In this document: positions 50,493-59,558 of the stretch, one piece after another
How the letters are laid out: every line of letters starts with the position of its first letter
Numbering within the stretch: position 1 is the stretch's first letter
NCBI GenBank assembly: GCA_963752695.1
Contig: CAVVZB010000001.1
Coordinates: 1,251,870 to 1,315,869, forward strand
Direction of reading: 5' to 3'
Length of the DNA stretch: 64,000 nucleotides
Source: Bog-113 sp963752695
GTDB lineage: Bacteria > Acidobacteriota > Terriglobia > Bryobacterales > Bryobacteraceae
Notes under the pieces: generated by a model
Database searches by the model: none
What the model was told of the DNA's origin: nothing
What the model saw: only the letters and a program-made list of their open reading frames with translations
Translations under genes and position numbers: made by a program

Positions 50493-51344
50493 TTACGAGC
50501 TCTGTCCCGCCAGGACACCGCGCATGTATGCGAACGAGCGCTGCATTCCCGGCACTGGATTATCCTCATCGATTTCATATTCCAGAGAGCAAACCCCCGT
50601 GTAGCCGATCTTGCGCAGTTCGCGGAAGATCGCCGGGATGGGGAGCACGCCTTCGCCGACAACACACTGGCTTTCCTTGGCGCCTTTCTCGCGGAGATCC
50701 TTGAAATGCATTTCGAATAAGCGCGGTCCCGCAGCGGCAATGGACTCGACCAGGTCCTGTCCCGTGCGCGCAGTGTGGCCGATATCGATGCACAATCCCA
50801 TGCGCGGGTCCATGTCTTTGACCGCGGCTAGCACGCTGCGGGGCGTTGGGAACTGCTGATCCTCGGGACCGTGATTGTGGATCGCGATCTTCACGTCGTA
50901 TTCTTTCGCCAGTTTTTCCACTAGCGGGAGATTGTTACGCGTGGGAGCGCAAACCATAATCGGAAACTTGCAAGTCCGCGCGTAATCGAAATACCGGCGC
51001 AGGCTGGGTTCGTCGTTTTCCTTCAAGGTTATGTTGCCGCCCCCGATTACTTGGATTCCTGCCGCATCGAACTGACGCCGGCCCGCCGCCAACTCTACCG
51101 GGCTGTCATTGTATGGCAGGTGGAATTCTTTTACGTCGGCGTAATGGATACCCATCTCCCGAATCATCCGTATCGCCAGGTCCCGCCTAAAGCTGCGCAG
51201 CGAGTAAGTGGCCACGCCCAGGCGCATTTCTGGGGAGTGTTTCGGCTCGGTCTGGCCGCGTACTATCGAAGTCAAACCACCGGCGGCGAGACCGCCCATT
51301 GCCAGCAAGCCAGGAAACAACTCGCGCCTGTTCATGGCAATCAT
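50493..51344 (-). CDS. Sugar phosphate isomerase/epimerase-like TIM barrel, Tat-exported
   Basis: A 283-residue protein with a twin-arginine-type N terminus (MNRRELFPGLLAMGGLAAGG) and an AP-endonuclease-2-like TIM barrel: LGVATYSLRSFRR, DVKEFHLPY, VKIAIHNHGPED, GLCIDIGHTARTG, FEMHFKDLREKG and GVCSLEYEID, which supply Glu/His/Asp metal ligands. Similar proteins are 3-keto-sugar or xylose isomerases; activity is not established. A second ATG at 51335 is possible. It is divergent from ppk2 with a 46-base gap. Confidence 0.82.
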   Translation of the reverse strand: MIAMNRRELFPGLLAMGGLAAGGLTSIVRGQTEPKHSPEMRLGVATYSLRSFRRDLAIRMIREMGIHYADVKEFHLPYNDSPVELAAGRRQFDAAGIQVIGGGNITLKENDEPSLRRYFDYARTCKFPIMVCAPTRNNLPLVEKLAKEYDVKIAIHNHGPEDQQFPTPRSVLAAVKDMDPRMGLCIDIGHTARTGQDLVESIAAAGPRLFEMHFKDLREKGAKESQCVVGEGVLPIPAIFRELRKIGYTGVCSLEYEIDEDNPVPGMQRSFAYMRGVLAGQSS

Positions 51345-51390
51345 GATAATCCAACATTTGCAGCAGTCATCGAACCGTTACTCTATTGTC

Positions 51391-52200
51391 ATGGATTTGC
51401 GTAAGCGCTTTCTGGTAAAGGGTAAGAACTTCCGGCTATCTGACTACGACCCGGGCGACACCGCCGGGTGGACGGATGAGAAGTTGGCCGAAACCGACGC
51501 GTTAAAGAATACCGAGCGCCTGGCCAAACTCCAGCAGAAGCTGTACGCTCAGCATGAACACGCGATCCTTATCGTTTTGCAGGCTATGGACGCGGGCGGT
51601 AAAGACGGCACCATTAAGCATGTGATGAGTGGTCTGAATCCACAAGGCTGCGACGTCACTTCCTTCAAGCAGCCTTCACCGATCGAGAAGGATCATGATT
51701 TTCTCTGGCGCGTTCATCATGCGGTTCCGCCGCTTGGAATAATCGGCATCTTCAACCGCTCCCACTATGAAGATGTCCTCGTCGTGCGGGTTCATAACCT
51801 TGTCGCGGAAAAAGTGTGGTCCAAGCGTTATGAACAGATCCGCGAGTTCGAAAAGATGCTGAGCCACAACGGCGTGACCATCCTGAAATTTTATTTGAAT
51901 ATCAGTAAAGCCGAACAAGAAAGCCGTTTTAAGGCGAGGCTTTCCGATCCCGATAAGAACTGGAAGTCTTCAGCGGCCGATTTCGAAGAGCGGAAATTTT
52001 GGGACGCCTATCAGGTGGCTTATCAGGACGCGCTTGCCAAGTGCAGCCGCAAGTACGCTCCCTGGTACGTTATTCCGTCCGACAAGAAGTGGTTCCGGAA
52101 CTTGGCGATCTCTCAGATTCTGTTGGACACGGTAGAGGAGCTCCATCTCCAGTACCCGGCGCCGCAGAGCAAGATGCCGATTGACGCCAAGGCGAAGTAG
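51391..52200 (+). CDS. Polyphosphate kinase 2 family protein (PPK2)
   Basis: A 269-residue nucleotide phosphotransferase using polyphosphate as donor. Walker A is AMDAGGKDGTIKHVMSG, followed by PQGCDVTSFKQPS, and the Walker B/lid region is GIFNRSHYEDVLVVRVHN. WRVHHAVPPLG and the R-F segment further support PPK2; the sequence pattern resembles class III enzymes that act on AMP and ADP. The ATG at 51391 is used because upstream frame text overlaps the divergent gene. Its end overlaps the carotenoid hydratase gene by 88 bases. Confidence 0.92.
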   Translation: MDLRKRFLVKGKNFRLSDYDPGDTAGWTDEKLAETDALKNTERLAKLQQKLYAQHEHAILIVLQAMDAGGKDGTIKHVMSGLNPQGCDVTSFKQPSPIEKDHDFLWRVHHAVPPLGIIGIFNRSHYEDVLVVRVHNLVAEKVWSKRYEQIREFEKMLSHNGVTILKFYLNISKAEQESRFKARLSDPDKNWKSSAADFEERKFWDAYQVAYQDALAKCSRKYAPWYVIPSDKKWFRNLAISQILLDTVEELHLQYPAPQSKMPIDAKAK

Positions 52201-52829
52201 CCGTGGGCCAGGCCCACCATAGCGAAAAATAGCAGGATGCTGCTGCCTATCATCATCACTTCGCCATTCCGCGGCGGTGGTCTTCGCAGCAACCACAGAA
52301 GAACCAGGCTCACTAAAAACCACCCGGCGAAATTCGAGAGTGGCACTCCGTAGTAAGGCCCGGGTGTGAGCCATCTCCAGAACTTTACCGTATGAACGGC
52401 TAGCGGGTCGATCAAGAGGTCGATCAATACCATGACGACCGCTCCGGCCCAGAATGGCAATCGTACTTGCCGCACCCACGCGATCAGAATCATCCATGCG
52501 CCCGCCATCACCGGGGGCACTCCGAACACAGATGGCGCCAGCACCGCGGTGTATACGTAAGAGCCGAACGGATATCCGGCTGCCACCCCAACGGCCTCTG
52601 CCGCGAAGCCCAATCCAAAGGTGAGGAGCAGAGCGCGCCAGTCTTCGTTCGCGGCTAACGCGACGATAGCGGAAGCCAGAATTAGAAAAACCGGAGCGGC
52701 CCAACTCATATTAGCCGGCGTGTTTCCAACGAGCAGATGGCTGCTCACGCCGCCCAGCCAAACAATCGCGTAGGCCAGCCACAGAACCGCTCTGGAAAAG
52801 CGCAGAGCTTGCCGCTTACGCGCGTTCAT
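52113..52829 (-). CDS. cruF: Carotenoid 1,2-hydratase-like membrane protein (CruF family)
   Basis: A 238-residue protein with about seven membrane helices, matching COG2324. Landmarks: GLGFAAEAVGVAAGYPFGSYVYT, PPVMAGAWMILI, VLIDLLIDPLAVHTVKFWRW and YYGVPLSNFAGWF. CruF adds water to the psi-end of acyclic carotenoids such as lycopene derivatives, giving a tertiary hydroxyl. It is the last gene of the carotenoid cluster; its start overlaps the desaturase-like gene by 14 bases. Confidence 0.82.
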   Translation of the reverse strand: MNARKRQALRFSRAVLWLAYAIVWLGGVSSHLLVGNTPANMSWAAPVFLILASAIVALAANEDWRALLLTFGLGFAAEAVGVAAGYPFGSYVYTAVLAPSVFGVPPVMAGAWMILIAWVRQVRLPFWAGAVVMVLIDLLIDPLAVHTVKFWRWLTPGPYYGVPLSNFAGWFLVSLVLLWLLRRPPPRNGEVMMIGSSILLFFAMVGLAHGYFALASIGILLCGAGYWRWSSSTVSNRI

Positions 52830-54276
52830 GCTGTTCGATCAGTTTGCAAGTAATCTGCGCCGATAGCAAAACGGTCGGCGTTCCCCCGCCGGGATGCGTG
52901 CTGCCGCCAACCAGGTACAGTCCGCCGCAATCGGAACTCTTATTGCGCGGCCGCAGAAAGGCGTTACGCCAGCCATGTGAGTCCGATCCGTAAATGGCTC
53001 CGCCAGGCATGCGATAGCATTCCTCGATCCGGCGCGGTGTCCAGATATCTTCGACGACAATTGCGTCGCTCAAATCGGGAAATCCGCTCTTGCGAAGCCG
53101 CGCGAGGACGCGAGCCTTGGCTTCCTGCGTGTGGCGGGCGTTCCAGGGTTCGGACTGAGCTGGAGCATTCGCCATGACGAAAAGGGTTTCTCCACCGATG
53201 GGAGCCAGCGTTCGATCGACACGGCTGGGGATATTCACGTAGACCGTCGGATCTTCAGGAAAACGCTGCTCGTCAAAAATCCGCGCAAACTCGTGGCGAT
53301 AATCGGCTGAGAAAAAAATCGTGTGCGGATCGTATTGAGGCAGTTCGCGATTGAGTCCAAGCAGCAGGACGAAGCCAGACATTGAGCGCGTTCGCGGCTT
53401 CGATTCCTCGCGGCCGAGTAACTGGGGAAGCGTTGCTGCGTCGCCGTTCATGACCACAATATCGGCCGGGACGATCTCACCGGATTCTAAGCCAACGGCC
53501 GACACGCGACCCTTATCTGCATGGATACGCACGACGGGCTCATTGGCGCGAAGTTCCACACCTTTGGTTCGAGCCAGCTGTACAAGAGCCTCCACGATGC
53601 AATACAGACCGCCGCGTACGTACCAGCCCCCGAACGCGTACTCGAGGTAGGGAATGACCGCCAGCGTGGCTGGAGAGTGATACGGCGACGACCCGACGTA
53701 AGTCGGATAGCGGTTATAAAGCTGACGCAGGTATGGGCTTTCAAAATGCGCCTCGACCATGCGATTGTAATTTCCCCATCCATACCGCAAGGGCATGTTT
53801 CTGAGGACCGCGCCGTCCCCCCGGCCAGGCGGGTCATAGGGCGTCCGCTTCAGGAACGTCTGCTTGGAGACTTCCCACAGCCGTGAACCGAGCTCCAAGA
53901 AACGAAGAAATCCGGCGCGGTCGGCGGGAGTGGAGATTTGTTCCAATGTCCGCAACCAGTCAGGTAAAGACGAGGTGTAGGTGAATGCCGTGCCGTCATC
54001 GTAGACGTACCGCGAGAGTGGATGCAGCGGAACAAGTTCCAGATGGTCTTCCAACCGGCTGCCGGCTGCTTCCATGAGATCGGCAAACACCCACGGCATC
54101 GTGATCAGCGAAGGCCCCGTGTCGAATGTATAACCCTGCTTGATCCAGCGGTTCATCTTACCGCCGAAGGTTGAGCTCGCCTCACAAACCGTGACTTGCC
54201 ATCCCCGAGACTGGAGACGCAAAGCTGCAGCCAAGCCGCCCAGGCCCGCCCCGATGATCACTGCCCGGCGGTTCAT
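52816..54276 (-). CDS. CrtI-type carotenoid desaturase/isomerase, second copy
   Basis: A 486-residue FAD-dependent enzyme starting at ATG 54276 (ATGA overlap with the GT2 gene). It has the dinucleotide fold AVIIGAGLGGLAAALRL, the TFDTGPSLITMPWVF segment of CrtI enzymes, and the C-terminal signature GLYLVGGSTHPGGGTPTVLLS. It differs from the copy at 56990, so it may be a CrtD-type 3,4-desaturase acting after hydration. The frame is open upstream to 54591, but that text lacks the fold and is inside the GT2 gene. Confidence 0.88.
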   Translation of the reverse strand: MNRRAVIIGAGLGGLAAALRLQSRGWQVTVCEASSTFGGKMNRWIKQGYTFDTGPSLITMPWVFADLMEAAGSRLEDHLELVPLHPLSRYVYDDGTAFTYTSSLPDWLRTLEQISTPADRAGFLRFLELGSRLWEVSKQTFLKRTPYDPPGRGDGAVLRNMPLRYGWGNYNRMVEAHFESPYLRQLYNRYPTYVGSSPYHSPATLAVIPYLEYAFGGWYVRGGLYCIVEALVQLARTKGVELRANEPVVRIHADKGRVSAVGLESGEIVPADIVVMNGDAATLPQLLGREESKPRTRSMSGFVLLLGLNRELPQYDPHTIFFSADYRHEFARIFDEQRFPEDPTVYVNIPSRVDRTLAPIGGETLFVMANAPAQSEPWNARHTQEAKARVLARLRKSGFPDLSDAIVVEDIWTPRRIEECYRMPGGAIYGSDSHGWRNAFLRPRNKSSDCGGLYLVGGSTHPGGGTPTVLLSAQITCKLIEQHERA

Positions 54277-55361
54277 GTTCGTGAAGCGCGGCGGTTGGCT
54301 AGATAAACGCGGCCTTTCCAGGCAACGCCTTTTCCACTGCGGCAATGCCACCATGACGAAATTCCCAAGCCCAACAACAGGAACTCCGCGAAGGGATGCA
54401 GTAGGACACTCCACCAGGCCTGCGAAAAGCGAATGGCCAGCAGCAGCCTGGCTGCGATGATCAAACCTGCGGCAATCCAGTTTCCGGTTAGGAAAGGAAG
54501 CAGGAAAACGGTAAAGTGAAAAACCAGGAAAAGCCAAAAAACTGATTCGTGGCGGAACGCGGGAAAAAAGTTCTTCTGGAACCCCCGCCAAATTTCGGGG
54601 AAGTTGGCATACATCCGAACCTTTACAACATCCTGCCCGTCCAGGCAGAGCGAACGTTCATCATTCTCGCGCCACCATTGGGCCAGGCGCGTGTCTTCAA
54701 AGATCTGGTTATAAACCGCGCCGTGTCCACCTAAGCGCTCGTACGTCGCGCGATGAATCAAGAGGCATGCCCCATGCGCCAGGCCGAGTGATGGCTGGTT
54801 GCGCACTAGCGAGAGTAGGGTGGGAAACACGGTGAAGACCACAAAATTCAACATTGGCATCAGCGCGCGTTCAGAGAAGTTAACCAGCGCAAACCCGGGC
54901 CAACAACTAAGAAGAGTAAGCCGGCGGGCAATGGCCTCGCCCAGAATGGCGGGCACGGCGCCCGTGCTCAAGCGAGTGTCGGCATCCAGGAACAAGAGCC
55001 AACCATGCTGTGCGGCGGCCGCCAACTTGGAACACGCGAAGTTTTTGCCGCACCAATCCGGGGGTAATGGTTCGGGCCGCAGCAATCGCACTCGACGGTC
55101 GCGTTCGGCAAACGCGCGCACGAGAGCGGCTGTGTTGTCTACCGAATGATCATCGTAGACCAGTATTTCCCCGACACACGTTTGCGAATTGAGGATGGAT
55201 TCCAAGCAAGTCGAAATGTTCTTTTCTTCGTTGCGAGCGGGAACTAACACGGATATCAGGGTGTTAGGCTCGGGGTCACTCCCGAGACGGACCCGCGGCC
55301 AGAAAAGAACGTTCGAGACAACGACGATAAGTAAGAATCCCGTGATGATGATTAGGTACAC
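54273..55361 (-). CDS. GT2 family glycosyltransferase (CruG/CrtQ-like)
   Basis: A 362-residue protein with an N-terminal membrane helix (YLIIITGFLLIVVVSNVLFW), a GT-A domain (SVLVPARNEEKNISTCLESI, ILVYDDHSVD, LLFLDADTRLS with the D-x-D) and C-terminal membrane helices. FQKNFFPAF marks the acceptor side. Such enzymes glycosylate hydroxylated carotenoids in cyanobacteria (CruG) and staphylococci (CrtQ). With the CruF-like hydratase it suggests a carotenoid glycoside. It starts with GTG at 55361, overlapping crtE by ten bases. Confidence 0.82.
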   Translation of the reverse strand: MYLIIITGFLLIVVVSNVLFWPRVRLGSDPEPNTLISVLVPARNEEKNISTCLESILNSQTCVGEILVYDDHSVDNTAALVRAFAERDRRVRLLRPEPLPPDWCGKNFACSKLAAAAQHGWLLFLDADTRLSTGAVPAILGEAIARRLTLLSCWPGFALVNFSERALMPMLNFVVFTVFPTLLSLVRNQPSLGLAHGACLLIHRATYERLGGHGAVYNQIFEDTRLAQWWRENDERSLCLDGQDVVKVRMYANFPEIWRGFQKNFFPAFRHESVFWLFLVFHFTVFLLPFLTGNWIAAGLIIAARLLLAIRFSQAWWSVLLHPFAEFLLLGLGISSWWHCRSGKGVAWKGRVYLANRRASRT

Positions 55362-56239
55362 GCTACGGCCAGCCCGGCGCGGCTAAAGTCGCGCACGATT
55401 CCATCGATGTGCGCAAGCATAACACTCACAGCCGGGGTCATTCCAAATCTTCGCAGGAGGCACTGTTTGCTCTCGCTCACCAGCTGTTGCACTTGGGAAT
55501 GGCAGAGGTCCGGTCCATATTCGGCGGCGTGACTTAACCGGCAATGGCGGGCATCCTGATGACCATCTTTTCCGATGTCTTCCCCGGCCATGTATTCGTC
55601 TAACAGATCGTCACAGATTTGGTACGCTTCCCCGAGGCACTCGCCCGCATGCGCAAGCGCGTCCACATCGGCACCGGGAGCATCGCAAGCAATGGCGCCA
55701 GCAGTTAAGGTTAGTCGCAGTAACGCCGATGTTTTCCGGTTACGCTCGGTAAGCGGAATGTGGCCGTGACGCCGGGAGCGGATCTCGAGGTCAATTGCCT
55801 GACCTCCAATCATTCCGTTAGCCCCTAGACAAGCCGTTGCTTCGGCGATCAGTGAGGGCGCGCGGCCGAGCAGCGAATACGTGTGATTGAGCAACGCTAG
55901 ACCAGTCAGTTGCGCAATGGCTTCCCCGAACATCAGGTGTAGGGCCGGTTGCCCCCTACGGAGGCTAGCGTCGTCCATGGCCGGGAGATCGTCGAAGATC
56001 AATGAAGCAGTGTGCAGATACTCGACCGCGCAAGCAACCGGAATGGCGCGCTCGACACACCGATCGACCATTTGGACGCCCAGCAAAGTCAATACGGGAC
56101 GAAGTCGTTTGCCGCCGGGAAACAAGGCATAACGTAACGCTTCATTGAGCCGGTCCGCACCTTCCAAACTGCTTTGCGGGAGATACTCCAATAAGCCGCG
56201 CTCAATTAGTTTGCGTAACTGGCTAGTTGACTCGTGCAC
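55352..56239 (-). CDS. crtE: Polyprenyl (geranylgeranyl) diphosphate synthase
   Basis: A 295-residue prenyltransferase. It has GGKRLRP, the first aspartate motif DDLPAMDD, GQPALHLMFGEA, GMIGGQAIDLE and the second motif ICDDLLDE. The location in the carotenoid cluster argues for C20 geranylgeranyl diphosphate for crtB. It starts with GTG at 56239, supported by AAAGGGGA six bases upstream, and overlaps the alpha/beta hydrolase gene by 34 bases. The paralogue at 20531 is the likely general farnesyl/GGPP enzyme. Confidence 0.88.
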   Translation of the reverse strand: MHESTSQLRKLIERGLLEYLPQSSLEGADRLNEALRYALFPGGKRLRPVLTLLGVQMVDRCVERAIPVACAVEYLHTASLIFDDLPAMDDASLRRGQPALHLMFGEAIAQLTGLALLNHTYSLLGRAPSLIAEATACLGANGMIGGQAIDLEIRSRRHGHIPLTERNRKTSALLRLTLTAGAIACDAPGADVDALAHAGECLGEAYQICDDLLDEYMAGEDIGKDGHQDARHCRLSHAAEYGPDLCHSQVQQLVSESKQCLLRRFGMTPAVSVMLAHIDGIVRDFSRAGLAVACT

Positions 56240-57000
56240 TCGGTCCCCTTTGTGTCTTGTGAATGCATTTCCGGATAGAAGAGAATCTGCCGCAACGCCG
56301 CGGTCGCCTCCAGAATGGGCAGATGACCGGCGCCCGGCAAGCAGCTAACTCGCGCCTGCGGCCACATGGTCTTGAAAGTTTCGGCCGACGTCTTCACCTC
56401 GGCAAAGCTATTCTGACCGAAAGTGATATCGATAGGCATCTTGAGGCCACGGAACTGTTCCACATCTCCGCCTTCACGCAAGATGGTCAGATAGCGATAG
56501 GTAGCGCGATGATCAACCCGCTGGAAGCCTGCGGTGAGTGATGTGTCTTGCGTTCGTTTGCCACTCAGCGAAAGGTTTGTGATCCACCTTCCCAAGGGAT
56601 TTTCGAACGTACTGAAATAGGCGTATCGCCCGAACGTGGGATTTACAAAAACGCGGAAGTACCACGGCCAATCGGCAAAAGCGTCGATCGTCACCAGGCG
56701 CAGGAGGCGGGCACCGAGGCGTTGCGCAACGAAGAACCCGATGTTGGCACCGCTACAGTTGCCCACCAAGGTAACAGGGGATTGAAGCTTCAAGATGGCT
56801 GAGGCGATCTCATCAGCCACCGCCTCGATAGTCCACGAAGAAGGGGCGGCAGATGCGCCACAACCTGGCAGATCAGCGCTAAAGAAGCTGACATCGTCCG
56901 GTAGGTCTGCGGTTAGGGGAGCGTACGTCCGGTAGTCGCCGCTCCATCCATGCAGTCCGAAGAACACACGGGGCCCATCGCCTTGCCTCTTAATGTTCAT
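56206..57000 (-). CDS. Alpha/beta hydrolase within the carotenoid cluster
   Basis: A 264-residue hydrolase from ATG 57000, overlapping the crtI stop by 11 bases. FFGLHGWSGDYRTY holds the oxyanion HGW, SADLPGCGASAAP precedes the elbow, and the nucleophile is Ser in LVGNCSGANIGF; the late His is in LPGAGHLPILEA and the acid probably in the PIDITFGQN strand. The fold is complete. Its placement between crtI and crtE suggests a role in the same pathway, such as ester cleavage or acyl transfer on the carotenoid, though this is inferred from position only. Confidence 0.82.
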   Translation of the reverse strand: MNIKRQGDGPRVFFGLHGWSGDYRTYAPLTADLPDDVSFFSADLPGCGASAAPSSWTIEAVADEIASAILKLQSPVTLVGNCSGANIGFFVAQRLGARLLRLVTIDAFADWPWYFRVFVNPTFGRYAYFSTFENPLGRWITNLSLSGKRTQDTSLTAGFQRVDHRATYRYLTILREGGDVEQFRGLKMPIDITFGQNSFAEVKTSAETFKTMWPQARVSCLPGAGHLPILEATAALRQILFYPEMHSQDTKGTECTSQLASYAN

Positions 57001-58495
57001 TCGATGCGATCCTTTCGGCGACCATTTTCCCGCCCAGAATGACCATCGGCATACCAGTGCCCGGGGTGGTGCTCGCCCCGACGTAATAGAGACCTTTAAC
57101 CGCGGTCGAATAGTTTCGGGAGCGGAATGGACCCATTTGGAAAAGCGTGTGAGCCGCTCCGAAAGCCGATCCATCGTGCAGTCCGTAGCGGCGCTGCCAA
57201 TCCACGGGCGTCCAAACCTCTTCAAATACGATGCGGTCCTCGGACAACCCAATTCGTTCGAGCACGCGGCGTTTCACATCGCGAACCGTTTCGTTCCAAT
57301 CGAGACCGGTGGTTCGGCTTAGAACCGGAGTGGGCACCAAGACAAACATTGTCGTACCGCCAGGCGGAGCTAACTGGGGATCGGAAGCGGAAGGAATACT
57401 GACATAAAACGGAAGTTCGTCGGGAATGCCAGTTTTCAGCTGGTCAAAAGCCTTCTTGGATTGCGCCGGCAGATAGATCGTATGATGGCCAAATTGGTTG
57501 ATTGTTCCCTGAAGTCCCCAGTAAAACGTGATCACTCCGGGTGTCATGGCGATACTTCTCGATTTGGTTTCGGCCAAGCCCAGCAGCTGGTGGTCGGTGG
57601 TCGGGACGTCAACATTAGACACGACGATTGATGCCGCGATCGAGCTTCCATCCTGCAAACGTACTCCGCGCACGCGTCCCTCATCGCATTCGATCTTGCT
57701 CACCTGGCAGCCGGTGTGAATGGCGACACCAAGCTCGCGCGCGAGCCGTTGGATCGCGCAAACCATGCCGTAAATTCCACCCCGCGGTAACCACAGGCCG
57801 AAGGCCAACTCTCCGTAAGGGAGGATGGTGAACAGGCCGGGCAGTTCATAGGGCGAACCACCCAGATACATTCCATACGACCCGAACGCCTCGCGAATAT
57901 ACCGGCTTTGGAAGAAACGCCGCAGTTCGACATCAAGCGCTCGCCAGACTCCCGTGCCGAGCGCTTCCGACGGCGTCAATCGGGACAACCACTTCCACGC
58001 GCTGTCTTCATTCCGCGTGACCAGTTTCTGGAAGCTGGTGTCGTATTTCGCGGCTGCATCCCGTAAGAAGGACATCAAGCGTGGACCGCAACCAGGCTCC
58101 AACCGCTCGCACTCACTGAGGAGCCTGGGGAGAGTACTCGAGAGTTGGAACGATTCGCCATCCGGCCACCGGAACTGAATTGAGGGATCGACCGGAATCA
58201 ACTCCACATAATCGGAAAACTTGCGATCCGCGGCTTCGAAAAGCTGTTCGAAGACCCATGGATAGTTCAATAGCGAAGGACCGGTATCGAACCGGAAGCC
58301 ATCCTGCTCGATTACATTGGCGCGCCCGCCCACGGTCGCGTTGGCCTCCAGAACGGTGACTCGGTGGCCCTGCAACCGAAGATGAATGGCGGCGCTCAAA
58401 CCGCCGAGCCCCGCTCCGACCACAATGGCGTCCGCGAGGTTGGAACCTGCAGTCCGGCTCAGAGCGCCCCCATGTACGCCAAAGGAAGGCGCCAA
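56990..58495 (-). CDS. crtI: Phytoene desaturase CrtI family
   Basis: A 501-residue FAD enzyme that introduces double bases in phytoene (up to lycopene). Landmarks: DAIVVGAGLGGLSAAIHLRL, VLEANATVGGRANV, RFDTGPSLLNYPWVF, the long GSPYELPGLFTILPYGELAFG, and the C-terminal signature KGLYYVGASTTPGTGMPMVILGG. The start is uncertain: 58495 is a TTG without a good ribosome site; a CTG at 58462, sharing CTGA with the crtB stop, lies closer to the family N terminus. Confidence 0.9.
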   Translation of the reverse strand: MAPSFGVHGGALSRTAGSNLADAIVVGAGLGGLSAAIHLRLQGHRVTVLEANATVGGRANVIEQDGFRFDTGPSLLNYPWVFEQLFEAADRKFSDYVELIPVDPSIQFRWPDGESFQLSSTLPRLLSECERLEPGCGPRLMSFLRDAAAKYDTSFQKLVTRNEDSAWKWLSRLTPSEALGTGVWRALDVELRRFFQSRYIREAFGSYGMYLGGSPYELPGLFTILPYGELAFGLWLPRGGIYGMVCAIQRLARELGVAIHTGCQVSKIECDEGRVRGVRLQDGSSIAASIVVSNVDVPTTDHQLLGLAETKSRSIAMTPGVITFYWGLQGTINQFGHHTIYLPAQSKKAFDQLKTGIPDELPFYVSIPSASDPQLAPPGGTTMFVLVPTPVLSRTTGLDWNETVRDVKRRVLERIGLSEDRIVFEEVWTPVDWQRRYGLHDGSAFGAAHTLFQMGPFRSRNYSTAVKGLYYVGASTTPGTGMPMVILGGKMVAERIASNEH

Positions 58496-59451
58496 TACTT
58501 GCTGGCGGGGAGTACCCGGAATTTATCGGCAGCAGGCACGCTCTCGCGATGCAAGAATCCCGCGGGGCTTCGACCGATGCGCGCGTTCAACTCGCGGTAG
58601 ACGTTGATGCAGGATTGAATGGCGACATGGCAGTCCGGGGCGAACGCATCCAGATCCCGCTCGGACGCCGCGTAATGCGCCTCAGCCGATGCTGATAAGC
58701 GGCGCAGCACTCGATTGAGGGAAGAGTGGGCAGAAGCGTCGCTGGGATCGAAGTTAACGATCCCTTCGGCCCGGAGTAGATCAACGGGCAGGTACACGCG
58801 CCCACGATGATGATCCTCCTGTACGTCGCGAAGAAAGTTCGTCAGCTGCAAGGCAATTCCCAGGTCCCGGGAAGCGCGCAGGGCTCGAGGGAACTCCGCT
58901 GGTTGGCTGGCCCCGTAAACATACGCCAGAAAATAGCCGACGACAATCGCGCTGCCGTAAACGTAGGATTCGATCAGATCGTCCAATTCTAAATACGGAC
59001 GCGGTGAGGCGTCCAGACGCATGGCATCCAAGAACGCCCGATAGTATTCGTGCGGGATTGAATGACGCCGGACCACATCGGCAAACGCAGCAATGAAGCA
59101 GTTTTGGCCCGCTTCGAGGGATTCCTTCAGAGAAGCGCAGCGCAGGCTATGCTCATAATCCTGCCCCCATCGGTCGAGCAAAGCGTTTTGGCTTTCGGAT
59201 GACAGCGGAAATGTATCGACAACTTCATCCGGATACCGGACGGCGGCATAAATTACCTCAACCTGCTTGCGCTTGGCAGGCGGAAGGAAACGAGTAACGA
59301 GGAAGAAGCTGGTGCTATAGGTTTTCAGTATCAACCGCGCGGATCGAACCACGGCCTGCCATTGTGAGGACCCCGGTTCGGACGCCCGAGCCGCGCACGT
59401 GGTTGCCCGTTCCAACGCTTCCCACCGGTCTTGGCTCCAGCATGCGCCCAT
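58459..59451 (-). CDS. crtB: Phytoene synthase
   Basis: A 330-residue squalene/phytoene synthase that condenses two geranylgeranyl diphosphates. The first aspartate-rich motif is YAAVRYPDEVVDT (D-E-V-x-D), and the second is QLTNFLRDVQEDHHRGRVYLP, with substrate-binding STSFFLVTRFLPPAKR near the N terminus. Complete. It opens the carotenoid operon; the divergent STAS gene lies about 107 bases away. The N-terminal 25 residues vary from family and an internal start is possible. Confidence 0.92.
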   Translation of the reverse strand: MGACWSQDRWEALERATTCAARASEPGSSQWQAVVRSARLILKTYSTSFFLVTRFLPPAKRKQVEVIYAAVRYPDEVVDTFPLSSESQNALLDRWGQDYEHSLRCASLKESLEAGQNCFIAAFADVVRRHSIPHEYYRAFLDAMRLDASPRPYLELDDLIESYVYGSAIVVGYFLAYVYGASQPAEFPRALRASRDLGIALQLTNFLRDVQEDHHRGRVYLPVDLLRAEGIVNFDPSDASAHSSLNRVLRRLSASAEAHYAASERDLDAFAPDCHVAIQSCINVYRELNARIGRSPAGFLHRESVPAADKFRVLPASKYWRLPLAYMGAL

Positions 59452-59558
59452 CTAATTACAGGATGACTGAAAAACAGCGTCGATTGCAGAAATTCCCTGT
59501 CGGCGTGGCTCCCGGGGTGCGGCTACCGTTTTGGGGTGTAGCTGTTAGACTTGCGTCT

